DNA from: Kordia antarctica
GTDB lineage: Bacteria > Bacteroidota > Bacteroidia > Flavobacteriales > Flavobacteriaceae
Assembly (NCBI RefSeq): GCF_009901525.1
Contig: NZ_CP019288.1
Coordinates: 2,943,501-3,007,500 of the forward strand
Direction: 5' to 3'
DNA length: 64,000 nt
The number at the start of each line of letters is the position of its first letter. Within the stretch, counting starts at the first letter, position 1. Below, one piece after another: positions 25,708 to 33,700 of the stretch. Below the pieces are notes generated by a model. That model was not told where the DNA came from. It saw nothing but the letters and a program-made list of their open reading frames with translations, and ran no database searches. The position numbers and the translations under genes were made by a program.

Positions 25708-26877
25708 ATGATTTTAAAAAATAAACCAGTCCTAATAAGAAGAATACTAATTTTAGTTTCTTTCATCATAGTAGCAGGTATTTTATGGAATACGTATATC
25801 TTCTTTCAAGAATTTAAACAAGAAGAACGTGCTAAAATGGAAATTTTCGCGGAAGCAGTTTCAGAAATAACACAAAATTCTTTAAAAGATGATTTAAGTA
25901 ATTTATCTCTTAAAATAATAAGTAATAATCTTTCCAATCCTAGAATTTCTGTCACCGTTAATAATGTAATGGAAGCTCAGAATATGGACGAAGAAAAAAT
26001 TAAAGATTCTCTCTATCTGAAAAGAAAAATTGAACAATTTGCAAAAGAAAATAAACCGATCAATATTTCTTATTATGACGACCAATTGAAACGTAAAGTG
26101 GATTTAGGTGTTTTATATTATGGAGATTCAGAAGCTTTAAACAAACTCAAATATTATCCGCTTGCTTTATTATTGATTATTGTGTTGTTTGCCGCTGTTG
26201 CGTATTTCTTTTTTAGTGCGTCGAAAGCTTCCGAGCAGAATAAATTGTGGGCAGGAATGGCGAAAGAAACCGCACATCAAATTGGTACGCCGTTGTCTTC
26301 TTTAGTCGGTTGGGCAGAGATTTTGAAGACCGAAAATGTAGATCCTCAATATGTGAAAGAGATTGAAAAAGATATTGATCGTTTGCAAACGATTACGGAA
26401 CGTTTTTCCAAAATTGGTTCTATTCCAAAACTAGAACGATTGGATATTGTACAAGAAACGAAAGACTCGTATGATTATTTGCTAACGCGAACTTCTAAGT
26501 TGGTAGACTTTACGTTTGAAGCGCCTGAAACTCCTATTTATAGTGAGATTAATGCACAATTGTATAGTTGGACGATTGAGAATATGGTGAAAAATGCCAT
26601 TGACGCCATGAAAGGAAAAGGTGCGCTGTTGGTTGAAATTATTCCTTCTGCCACTTTTGTAAAGATTCAAATTACCGATAACGGAAAAGGAATTCCAAAA
26701 CGAAATTTTAAGAGAGTTTTTCAACCTGGATTTACGAGTAAGAAACGTGGTTGGGGATTGGGCTTATCGCTCGCAAAACGTATTGTTGAGAATTATCATG
26801 ACGGAAAGATTAAAGTATTGAAATCAGAACTTGGGAAAGGAACGACGATGCAGATTTCGCTGAAAACGGTTGTTTAG
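25708..26877 (+). CDS. Sensor histidine kinase
   Basis: A 389-aa membrane kinase. TM1 (ILILVSFIIVAGILWNTYIFF) and TM2 (LALLLIIVLFAAVAYFFF, ~residues 150-170) flank a periplasmic helical sensor of ~115 residues. The H-box is KETAHQIGTPLSSLVGWAEIL (phospho-acceptor His ~190). The ATPase domain has N-box MVKNAIDAMKG, G1 ITDNGKGIP, and F/G2 FKRVFQPGFTSKKRGWGLGLSLAKRIV. The HQIGTPLSSL form is a Bacteroidota-typical variant of the H-box. No response-regulator gene is adjacent, so the partner is unknown. Confidence 0.93.
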   Translation: MILKNKPVLIRRILILVSFIIVAGILWNTYIFFQEFKQEERAKMEIFAEAVSEITQNSLKDDLSNLSLKIISNNLSNPRISVTVNNVMEAQNMDEEKIKDSLYLKRKIEQFAKENKPINISYYDDQLKRKVDLGVLYYGDSEALNKLKYYPLALLLIIVLFAAVAYFFFSASKASEQNKLWAGMAKETAHQIGTPLSSLVGWAEILKTENVDPQYVKEIEKDIDRLQTITERFSKIGSIPKLERLDIVQETKDSYDYLLTRTSKLVDFTFEAPETPIYSEINAQLYSWTIENMVKNAIDAMKGKGALLVEIIPSATFVKIQITDNGKGIPKRNFKRVFQPGFTSKKRGWGLGLSLAKRIVENYHDGKIKVLKSELGKGTTMQISLKTVV

Positions 26878-26935
26878 ACTCGCTACGCTCTTGGAAACGG
26901 CTTCGCCTTTAGTATCGCTGCGCTCTTGGTATGCT

Positions 26936-27020
26936 TGCATTGAGCGGAGCCGAAATGTTGGTACGTAAATTATTCACATTTTAGATAAACTTTTTAACTT
27001 TTAACTTTTAACTTTTAACT
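26936..27020. repeat. TGAGCGGAGCCGAA repeat followed by TTTTAAC tandem tract
   Basis: 26936-26957 is a copy of the GAGCGGAGTCGAA family. 26990-27020 is a run of about four TTTTAAC heptamers. Both lie in the 219-bp gap between convergent kinase and HIT genes. Confidence 0.65.
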
Positions 27021-27096
27021 AAGATTAAGTATTTTAAAACTATCAAATTCTCATGTAACGACAATTTTCAAATTGATTCATCATCAAATCTTCAAA

Positions 27097-27486
27097 TTAA
27101 AGCTCTGCTTGAATCTTTTTTACAATTTCTTGAAATTCTTCTGACGATAGTTGCTGTTTGTTTTTGAAATTCATGTTGTCCATTTCGTTCAACGGAATTA
27201 AGTGTACATGCGCATGTGGAACTTCTAAACCAATAACCGTTAAACCAACACGTTTGCAAGGAATTGCTTTTTCGATGGCAATGGCAATTTTTCGTGAAAA
27301 ACGCATTAAACCAATATAAGCTTCTTCCGACAGATCGAAAATTTTATCAACTTCCTGTTTAGGAATGCACAATGTGTGACCAATAGCATTTGGGTTAATG
27401 TCTAAAAACGCATAATAATGTTCGTCTTCTGCAATTTTATAAGATGGAATTTCTCCGTTCACTATTTTTGTAAAAATAGAAGCCAT
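27097..27486 (-). CDS. HIT family protein
   Basis: A 129-aa histidine-triad nucleotide hydrolase/transferase of the Hint branch. Visible are IFTKIVNGEIPSYKIAED at the N-terminus, FLDINPNAIGHTLCIPK, and the catalytic triad HAHVHLIPL near residue 96. Length is typical. The ATG at 27486 is chosen over one two codons upstream because MASIFTKI is the usual family start. It follows greA but is separated from it by a strong terminator. Confidence 0.94.
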   Translation of the reverse strand: MASIFTKIVNGEIPSYKIAEDEHYYAFLDINPNAIGHTLCIPKQEVDKIFDLSEEAYIGLMRFSRKIAIAIEKAIPCKRVGLTVIGLEVPHAHVHLIPLNEMDNMNFKNKQQLSSEEFQEIVKKIQAEL

Positions 27487-27540
27487 GTACAATTAATTTG
27501 TGTTGTTGTAAGATAAAAAAGTTCTTTCGTTTTAATGTAA

Positions 27541-27576
27541 AAAAATCCTTTTTTAACAAGTAAAAAAGGATTTTTC
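27541..27576. terminator. Bidirectional terminator between greA and HIT gene
   Basis: Stem AAAAATCCTTTTTT / AAAAAAGGATTTTT with a 7-nt loop, immediately past the greA stop on the minus strand. Confidence 0.85.
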
Positions 27577-27594
27577 TATGTGTTTAATGTTTTG

Positions 27595-28071
27595 TTATTT
27601 TCGCGTAATTTCCAAAATTTCAAAATTCATCGTTCCATTTGGCACATTTACTTCTGCAATGTCACCGACAGATTTTCCTAATAATCCTCTTCCAATTGGA
27701 GACGTTACCGAGATTTTTCCAGAAGCTAAATCTGCTTCACTTTCAGCTACCAATTTATAGGTAACTTCCATTCCATTAGTTGTATTTTTAATACGAACCG
27801 TAGATAATACTAATGCTTTAGAAGTATCTAACTGACTTTCATCAATGATTCTTGCTGTTGACACTATTGCCTCCATTTTTGAGATTCTCATCTCTAATAA
27901 TCCTTGTGCTTCTTTGGCGGCATCGTACTCTGCATTTTCACTTAAATCGCCTTTATCTCTGGCTTCTCCAATAGCTTGAGAAGCTTTGTGCCTTTCAACA
28001 TTTTTTAAATGCTCTAACTCGGCTTTTAATTTTTTTAATCCTTCTGCTGTATAATAAGATACTTTACTCAT
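27595..28071 (-). CDS. greA: Transcription elongation factor GreA
   Basis: A 158-aa GreA that stimulates RNA cleavage by backtracked RNA polymerase. The N-terminal coiled coil includes YYTAEGLKKLKAELEHLKNVERHKASQAIGEARDKGDLSENAEYDAAKEAQG (residues ~6-57), with the acidic tip D-x-SENAEYDAAKE intact. The C-terminal FKBP-like domain has SVTSPIGRGLLGKSVGDIAEVNVPNG. Full length. A promoter lies at 28123-28151 and a terminator follows. Confidence 0.97.
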   Translation of the reverse strand: MSKVSYYTAEGLKKLKAELEHLKNVERHKASQAIGEARDKGDLSENAEYDAAKEAQGLLEMRISKMEAIVSTARIIDESQLDTSKALVLSTVRIKNTTNGMEVTYKLVAESEADLASGKISVTSPIGRGLLGKSVGDIAEVNVPNGTMNFEILEITRK

Positions 28072-28122
28072 AATTTCTTCGTTTTCTATACTATCGATCT
28101 ATGTCTGCATTGTATAATATAA

Positions 28123-28151
28123 CAAAAATACGCTTATACTATACAACGCAA
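28123..28151 (-). promoter_or_regulatory. greA promoter (TTG-N18-TATTTTTG)
   Basis: On the reverse strand TTG at 28151-28149, 18 nt spacer, TATTTTTG at 28130-28123, close to the Bacteroidota consensus, 52 nt upstream of the greA ATG. Confidence 0.55.
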
Positions 28152-28152
28152 A

Positions 28153-28175
28153 AAATCCCATCGAACACGGGATTT
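28153..28175 (-). terminator. Hairpin with T-run upstream of greA promoter
   Basis: Reverse strand AAATCCC-N9-GGGATTT followed by TTT. It lies upstream of the greA -33 element, so it would stop antisense or read-through transcription rather than act as a leader attenuator. Confidence 0.55.
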
Positions 28176-28271
28176 GCTTTACAAATATAAGAAAATATTT
28201 AAAGTGCATGCAGATGTGACTTTTTAAAAAATGATTTTACGTAAATTGCAGAACTAAATATGAATATTCCT

Positions 28272-28715
28272 ATGAAACGTTTTTTGATTTTATGTTGTGT
28301 TGTTATATGTATGTTTTCATGTAATTCTGATGATGGGGGAAATAATAACAATCCATTTATTCCGAATGCTTTAGTGCAGTTTCAGATTAATTTAAACTTG
28401 CCATTGTATGATAATTTAAGTTTTGCTGGCGGTTCTCATTATGTTCCAAATGGCGGCGGCGTGCGTGGGTTTTTTGTGTTTAATTTGTCAGGAGATCAGT
28501 TTTTAGCGTGGGAAGCAAGTTGCCCAAATCATATTCCTAGTAATTGTTCTACAATGACAATTAATGGCGTTTTGGCAACGTGTGCATGTGAAGATTACGA
28601 ATATAGTTTGGCAAATGGTCAATTGTTGAATCCTGTGGAAGGTAGCGACAGTTTTCCAATGGTTAATTATCGAATTACGAAATCTGGAGATGTATTGACG
28701 ATTTCGAATAATTGA
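28272..28715 (+). CDS. Lipoprotein with degenerate Rieske-like domain
   Basis: A 147-aa lipoprotein from ATG 28272 (an ATG at 28260 is also possible), with signal MKRFLILCCVVICMFSC. After an Asn/Asp-rich linker the domain reads FQINLNLPLYDNLSFAGGSHYVPNGGGVRG, then FLAWEASCPNH..., ATCACEDYEYSLANGQLLNP, then GDVLTISNN. The order resembles Rieske [2Fe-2S] proteins, where CxH and CxxH loops hold the cluster, but here the loops read CPNH and CACE. Cluster binding is therefore doubtful. It is divergent from greA; envelope location is inferred. Confidence 0.7.
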   Translation: MKRFLILCCVVICMFSCNSDDGGNNNNPFIPNALVQFQINLNLPLYDNLSFAGGSHYVPNGGGVRGFFVFNLSGDQFLAWEASCPNHIPSNCSTMTINGVLATCACEDYEYSLANGQLLNPVEGSDSFPMVNYRITKSGDVLTISNN

Positions 28716-28790
28716 TTTTATAGTTATGAGATTTTAGTAGTGAGTATTGAGATACTAAACTTATAAACTTTTTTTAAACTTATAAACTTT

Positions 28791-28817
28791 AAAAAGCGAC
28801 TCTTTCAAGTCGCTTTG
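28791..28817. terminator. Bidirectional terminator after TonB receptor gene
   Basis: AAAGCGACT-N6-AGTCGCTTT with flanking A5 and T-rich tract, five bases past the receptor stop. Confidence 0.8.
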
Positions 28818-28821
28818 TTAT

Positions 28822-31209
28822 TTAAAATTTCAATGTCATTCCAACTAAGAAGTTTCTCGTTGCTTGCGGATAGAATCCTGCGCCTTCAACCGTAGTTGTT
28901 GTTCCTGGCACGGAGAAATCATCATCATACGTAAAGAAATATCCGTTCGATACATATTCTACACCAAAAATATTATTGATTAATCCTGAAAAGGTAATTG
29001 ATTCAAAAATAGTATTTAGCTTGATTTGGTATGTGAGATTCAAATCATTGATAAAATAACTATCTAGTTTTGAAACGTCTGAATCAATATTTCCCATGTA
29101 TTGTTCGCCAACATATTTAGATAATAACGATACTTGAAAATTATTCGTTGGCGCATATGTAAAGATGTTTCCAGCTACAAAGTCGGGCGAAAACGAAATG
29201 TTTGTGTTTCCTAAGTTTGCCAAACTTCCATCTTTAGAAGTCACAAACTTCTTGTTTTTATTGGTGCTAATTGCCACATTTGGCTGCATTGTGAATTTGT
29301 CTCCTAATTTGATTGAAGCATCAATTTCCAAACCTAAACGGTAACTTTTTCCACTATTTGTTCGTAATGGCGTTCCTGTGTCATCCAACGCGCCTGTTAA
29401 GACTAACTGATCGTTGTATAACATGTAATATACATTTGAGTTTACCGTAAAGTTTTCACCTTTCCAACGCCAACCTAGTTCAAAATCGTCCAATTGCTCA
29501 GGTTTTACAGCATTGTTGTTTTCAAAATCGCTTCTGTTTGGCTCTCTGTTTGCTCTCGCATACGAAAAGTATAAACTGTTGTTTGGATTGATTCGATAAT
29601 TAATTCCTGCTTTTGGATTGAAAAATGTATAGTTTTCATCAATATTAAAAGGCACTAAATCTGACGAAATTCCAGAAGTTTTGTAACTCACGTTTCGAAG
29701 TTGCAAATCTCCAAATAAACTTATTTTTTCGTTTACACGAATTGTAGCTTTCGTAAAGAAACTTAAATCATTTTTCTTTCCATTTCCTTCGTAATACCGA
29801 TCTCTGATTTCGCTATCGCTGGCAAAACGCGCCCAAATTACTTCTCCAAAATGATCTCCATCATATACGCCTAAAAACACGCCGAAATCCATATCCAAAT
29901 TATTCTTTTTGTAGTTTGCATTTAGATTGATTACATAAAAATCATTGTCTAACCAACGTCTGCGAATTAAATCTGTTTCGTTAATTGTAGTCCCGTTGAT
30001 TACAATTTCTTCAAAACCATATTCGTCAAACGGCTCATCTTCTTTGTATTGCTCAAAATATCCGCGACCTTGTGTATAATTTAGTCCAAGATTCGTTGTC
30101 CAATTTTCTGAAACTTTTTGATTCCAATGAAATTGATAATGATCTTGTCGGTAATTATCGACTTCGTTGTCATAAAAACGATCGTTTCCGTTTTCGTCGA
30201 TAAACTGTCCTGAAGGATTGAAAGTTCTATCATTTTCCAACGTTGTTTTATCAATTCCGTTCCAAGCTTGATATGTAATTTCGTGTCCACCAAAAGCCAA
30301 CGCTTTTATCAAAGTAGTTTCATCAACATATGAACCTTGTAAAAAATACGCGCTCAAATCAGAAGTCGCACGATCAATATAACCATCTGACTTGATTTTT
30401 GATAAACGCCCAGCCAATTCAAAATGATTATCTAGTTTTCCTGTGCTAAATTTTACGGTGTGTTTACGCGTGTTGAAGCTTCCAAATGTATTTGAAATTT
30501 CTCCGTTGGCTTTTTCAGAAGTTGCATCGGTTAGTAAACTTAGACTTGCACCAAAAGCTCCAGAACCATTTGTGGAAGTTCCGACGCCACGTTGCAATTG
30601 AATACTTTCCGTAGACGAAGCCAAATCGGGCATGTTTACCCAAAATGTTCCTTGACTTTCTGCATCGTTAAACGGAATTCCGTTAATCGTTACATTTACG
30701 CGAGTTGCATCGCTTCCACGTACACGAATTCCTGTGTATCCAACACCTGCACCAGCATCTGTAGTTGTGACAACTGAAGGCATAAAATTCATTAAAATAG
30801 GAATGTCTTGCCCAAGATTTCGCTTGGTAATTTCCTCTTTTTCTAGGTTGGAATACGTAATTGGCGAATCGGCATTGACACGAACTGCCGAAATTAATAC
30901 GGCGTCTAAAGCTTCCATTTTCGCGCCAAGCGTACTATTCAAAACAGTATCTTTTGTAATGATTACTGTTTTTTCAATGGATTGTGAAAACATACTTACT
31001 ACAATAGTGTATGTTCCTTTGGAAAGTTTTAAAGTATACTTTCCGTCAAAATCAGAAATCGTTCCATTCGTGGTACCTTTTGCCAAAATAGTTGCGCCTG
31101 ACAATGGCTCTCCAGCTTCATCTGAAATTGTTCCTGATAGTGTGAAATTCTGCGCCTGCATGCTGACTGACAGCACGAGAAGGCTTAAAAAAGCGAATAA
31201 ATTCTTCAT
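28822..31209 (-). CDS. TonB-dependent receptor under TPP riboswitch, probable thiamine importer
   Basis: A 795-aa outer-membrane receptor. Signal MKNLFAFLSLLVLSVSMQAQ is followed by a CarboxypepD-reg-like beta domain (FTLSGTISDEAGEPLSGATI..., residues ~22-95). The plug comes next (ISAVRVNADSPITYSNLEKEEI, GVGYTGIRVRGSDATRVNVTINGIPFNDAESQGTFW, SSTESIQLQRGVGTSTNGSGAFGASL), then a C-terminal beta-barrel ending in FLVGMTLKF. The ligand is not readable from the protein. However, a TPP riboswitch lies in its 5' leader, and established comparative work links such receptors in Bacteroidota to thiamine uptake. Energised by TonB-ExbBD encoded elsewhere. Confidence 0.93.
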   Translation of the reverse strand: MKNLFAFLSLLVLSVSMQAQNFTLSGTISDEAGEPLSGATILAKGTTNGTISDFDGKYTLKLSKGTYTIVVSMFSQSIEKTVIITKDTVLNSTLGAKMEALDAVLISAVRVNADSPITYSNLEKEEITKRNLGQDIPILMNFMPSVVTTTDAGAGVGYTGIRVRGSDATRVNVTINGIPFNDAESQGTFWVNMPDLASSTESIQLQRGVGTSTNGSGAFGASLSLLTDATSEKANGEISNTFGSFNTRKHTVKFSTGKLDNHFELAGRLSKIKSDGYIDRATSDLSAYFLQGSYVDETTLIKALAFGGHEITYQAWNGIDKTTLENDRTFNPSGQFIDENGNDRFYDNEVDNYRQDHYQFHWNQKVSENWTTNLGLNYTQGRGYFEQYKEDEPFDEYGFEEIVINGTTINETDLIRRRWLDNDFYVINLNANYKKNNLDMDFGVFLGVYDGDHFGEVIWARFASDSEIRDRYYEGNGKKNDLSFFTKATIRVNEKISLFGDLQLRNVSYKTSGISSDLVPFNIDENYTFFNPKAGINYRINPNNSLYFSYARANREPNRSDFENNNAVKPEQLDDFELGWRWKGENFTVNSNVYYMLYNDQLVLTGALDDTGTPLRTNSGKSYRLGLEIDASIKLGDKFTMQPNVAISTNKNKKFVTSKDGSLANLGNTNISFSPDFVAGNIFTYAPTNNFQVSLLSKYVGEQYMGNIDSDVSKLDSYFINDLNLTYQIKLNTIFESITFSGLINNIFGVEYVSNGYFFTYDDDFSVPGTTTTVEGAGFYPQATRNFLVGMTLKF

Positions 31210-31210
31210 A

Positions 31211-31233
31211 TTCGTAATACGTTTTGTTACGAA
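31211..31233 (-). promoter_or_regulatory. Start-proximal hairpin in receptor leader
   Basis: Reverse strand TTCGTAA-N9-TTACGAA, a 7-bp stem that ends one base before the receptor ATG at 31209. It could mask ribosome access. Just upstream, at 31242-31235, the leader reads CCCCTTTT, complementary to the AAAGGGG of the riboswitch. Function is inferred only. Confidence 0.4.
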
Positions 31234-31317
31234 TAAAAGGGGTAATTATTCTAGATTAAAATTTAAATATATGATTTTAACAGACTATGACTGTCGGCAT
31301 ATCGAATCTTTCAAATA

Positions 31318-31417
31318 AAAAGATTTGATCCATCCCTTGGCAGCATTACCTGCCCAGGTTCATTGGGTATAATCTCAGCTTTTTGAACATGATTCAAATC
31401 GCACCCCTTTGAGATGG
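31318..31417 (-). promoter_or_regulatory. TPP riboswitch (THI element)
   Basis: The reverse strand carries the conserved THI-box order: CAAAGGGGTGC, then GCTGAGATTATACCC, then GAACCTG, then GCAGGTAATGCTGCCAAGGG. The CTGAGA, ACCC, GAACCTG and TAATGC...AAGGGA blocks are the diagnostic TPP-sensing elements. A following hairpin, AATCTTT (31325-31319) with AAAGATT (31311-31305), may belong to the expression platform. It has no clear U-run, so the mode of control is open. A promoter box precedes it at 31420-31427. Confidence 0.93.
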
Positions 31418-31419
31418 TG

Positions 31420-31427
31420 CAAAAGTA
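31420..31427 (-). promoter_or_regulatory. Promoter -7 box (TACTTTTG) for riboswitch-receptor transcript
   Basis: Reverse strand TACTTTTG fits TAnnTTTG and abuts the riboswitch 5' end, so the transcript would start at about the first base of the aptamer region. Confidence 0.65.
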
Positions 31428-31469
31428 ATTCAGTTTTTTTGATTTTTTATCTTTTTTTGAAAATTTAAA

Positions 31470-31515
31470 GTAGGTCTTGATACAAATTTGTTTCACAAAT
31501 TCACTCGATCTGATG
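31470..31515. repeat. Dispersed repeat, inverted copy of 20396 element
   Basis: Reverse strand CATCAGATCGAGTGAATTTG...AAATTTGTATCAAGAC, homologous to 20396-20442. It lies between the DUF4301 gene and the riboswitch promoter. Confidence 0.75.
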
Positions 31516-31598
31516 ATTTGATGATTCTAGTTTTAATCTGCAAAGCGTATTTGTGAATTACCAAACGTACTAGATTCCTGCCTACGCAGGAATGAAAA

Positions 31599-33146
31599 TT
31601 ACTTTACCTGATGTGTTGGTTTTAATAAGTCGTTGATAGTTTTTACAGGATTGAAAGTTACTAATGGAACCTCAACAAAGACTGTGTTCCAAAACGCCAT
31701 TCCGCCATTCCATAAACCCGGTAATTCTAATGCTTTTATTTTTTTGCCACTTTTCGATTTTGAAGCAATGAAATACGATTTACGATCTACAAATTGCGTG
31801 AGATCGTATTTGTTGCCTTGATAGTCTTTTACGCCGCAAACAATATCTACGGGATTGAAGTGTGTTGATAGTTTTTGAATGCCTTGATGATACTCATTTT
31901 TTCTATCTATTTGTGCAGATTCAACAATTTGCAGTGAGATAGAACCATTTTCATGTTTTACCCAAAATGGTCCGCCGCCTGGCTCGCCTTCGTTTTTTAC
32001 CATTCCGCAGATGCGAATTGGTCTGTTGAGCTTTTCTATGAGATATTCTATTTGATATTTTTGCGAGTATTTTTCAAATTCTTCACTGAGTTGAATGTTG
32101 AGTTCTGTGTACAAGAAGTTTAAAACAATTATTAATTCATCATTTGAAACGCCATTGTGAAGCATTTTCATGAATTTGAATGCTTTTTGTTGTAAATCAA
32201 TCAGTTTTCCTGCGAGAATTTTTTTGTAGCGCGAAATTTCTTCCGCATAGGTATTTACAACAACATTGTCTATGTTTTTTATGAAGATTAAATCTGCGTC
32301 AATTGCATTTAGATTTTCTATTAAAGCACCATGTCCACCTGGTCTAAATTCTAAGTTTTTTTCAGCATCAAGAATTGGTCTGTTTTTTAAATCGACAGCA
32401 ATTGTATCTGTTTTTTCCGATTGATAAGAGTATGAAATTTCAAATGTACAATCCGTTTTTTGTGCTATGTGTGGTAAGATTTCTTGCTCTGTTGCTTTGA
32501 ATTTGTCGTAATGTTGTTTTGAAATGGTAAAGTGTAATATTGCTTTTCCACCTTGACATGCATAGCTTGCCGCTTCAAATAGATGTTCTTGAAAAGGAGT
32601 TGCGATGTGGCTTTTGTATTTGTGAAAAGATAGTAATCCTTTTGGGTAGTTTCCGTAGTTTAGTCCTTCTTCTGCAAGTAAAGCATGTACAAAATCACGA
32701 TTGAACTCATCAGGCTTTCTGATTTTATCAATTTCTGTTTTGTCCATTATTTTCAATACATCATCGTAAAAAGGAAATTTTTCTAATCCGATAAAGAATA
32801 AACGAATTTCAGGTTCTTTTTCTTTATTGATATATGAGTTGATCGATTCTTTTTTCGGATCATACGTTTCTAAAAACTTGTATAGAAAATTAAACATTCG
32901 TGTTGCTGCGCCCGAAGCTGGCGTAAATTTTACAATTTTGAACATTCCATGTTGTTCCCGATATAATTGTATGTACGTTTCTTCCGTTTCCGAAGTTAGT
33001 TTCAAAATTCCGTGATCTACACGTGCATGTGCTGTGATATCTGTGAATGGAATTTTTTTCCTGAACTTATCTAGTTGTTCTTCTATTTGAAGCAACGTGA
33101 GTTCTTTTGCTTCTATTTGCTCGGTATGTTTTTTTGAAAAATTCAA
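31599..33146 (-). CDS. DUF4301 family protein
   Basis: A 515-aa protein of the DUF4301 family. It contains FTPASGAATRMFNFLY (~residues 77-92), LEFRPGGHGALIENLNAIDADLIFIKNIDNVV and RICGMVKNEGEPGGGPFWVK, pieces that resemble nucleotidyltransferase (UDP-sugar pyrophosphorylase-like) sequences: an early Gly-rich loop and a GGHG motif. Substrate is unknown. Its start overlaps the NadR-like gene stop by 4 nt, so it is the third gene of the pnuC-kinase-DUF4301 operon. The TPP-riboswitch receptor lies next downstream. Confidence 0.82.
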   Translation of the reverse strand: MNFSKKHTEQIEAKELTLLQIEEQLDKFRKKIPFTDITAHARVDHGILKLTSETEETYIQLYREQHGMFKIVKFTPASGAATRMFNFLYKFLETYDPKKESINSYINKEKEPEIRLFFIGLEKFPFYDDVLKIMDKTEIDKIRKPDEFNRDFVHALLAEEGLNYGNYPKGLLSFHKYKSHIATPFQEHLFEAASYACQGGKAILHFTISKQHYDKFKATEQEILPHIAQKTDCTFEISYSYQSEKTDTIAVDLKNRPILDAEKNLEFRPGGHGALIENLNAIDADLIFIKNIDNVVVNTYAEEISRYKKILAGKLIDLQQKAFKFMKMLHNGVSNDELIIVLNFLYTELNIQLSEEFEKYSQKYQIEYLIEKLNRPIRICGMVKNEGEPGGGPFWVKHENGSISLQIVESAQIDRKNEYHQGIQKLSTHFNPVDIVCGVKDYQGNKYDLTQFVDRKSYFIASKSKSGKKIKALELPGLWNGGMAFWNTVFVEVPLVTFNPVKTINDLLKPTHQVK

Positions 33147-33700
33147 TACGCTTTTAGTCGTTTGTCAAGCTCTGCAATTGCTTTTTGAAATCGTGCTTCG
33201 ATACTTCCTTTGAGCAATATGTGAGGTTGGTTATAGGTTTTTAGGGTTTGCTGAAATTCTAAAAATGCTTCTTCTCGTTTGTGAGGCAAATCGCGAATTC
33301 CATCTGCTTCCCAAGGTGTATCAATATAGGTTAAAAAATAGAAAGCTGCCGTATTTTTTTCTGCATATTTTTTTAGCGTTTCACTTTTGAATTCAGGATA
33401 GTATAAACGTGCATACGTAATCGTTGATAGAATGTCCGTATCGCAAATTAAGAGTCGGTTTTCCGAAGCTTTGCATTCTAAACGCAATTGTCCTTTCGCA
33501 ATCGGCACTACATCTTCTGAGGTTAGTTTTTCGCCTTTTTGTTGTTTCGCTTCCGCGTAGATTCGAGCATATTCTGGCACAAAAGCAGCATTGTAATGTG
33601 CTGCCAATTGTTTGGCTAGCGTTGTTTTCCCTGTTGATTCAGGTCCAAATACGACTATTTTTAAGCTGCTTCTATGTTGTTGTTTAATGTTTTTCTCCAT
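33143..33700 (-). CDS. NadR-like P-loop kinase
   Basis: A 185-aa ATPase resembling the C-terminal nicotinamide-riboside kinase domain of NadR. Walker A is VFGPESTGKTTLAKQLAAHY (~residues 17-36), followed by FVPEYARIYAEAKQQ, LICDTDILSTITYARLY and DIPWEADGIRDLPHKREE-like DTPWEADGIRDLPHKREE. The FGPESTGKTTL and DTPWEADGIR motifs are those of NadR/AAA-28-type proteins. With PnuC-type transporters such kinases trap the imported vitamin by phosphorylation. Next to a TPP riboswitch the substrate could be thiamine rather than nicotinamide riboside. It overlaps the pnuC-like gene by 40 nt. Confidence 0.85.
   Translation of the reverse strand: MEKNIKQQHRSSLKIVVFGPESTGKTTLAKQLAAHYNAAFVPEYARIYAEAKQQKGEKLTSEDVVPIAKGQLRLECKASENRLLICDTDILSTITYARLYYPEFKSETLKKYAEKNTAAFYFLTYIDTPWEADGIRDLPHKREEAFLEFQQTLKTYNQPHILLKGSIEARFQKAIAELDKRLKAY

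Noticed and set aside
28153-28175. Attenuator in the greA leader
   Set aside because: The greA promoter elements lie downstream of the hairpin, so it is not in the greA transcript.
31311-31496. A 61-codon reverse-strand reading frame
   Set aside because: It runs over the TPP riboswitch and its promoter; the RNA signature explains the sequence and the peptide has no coding character.
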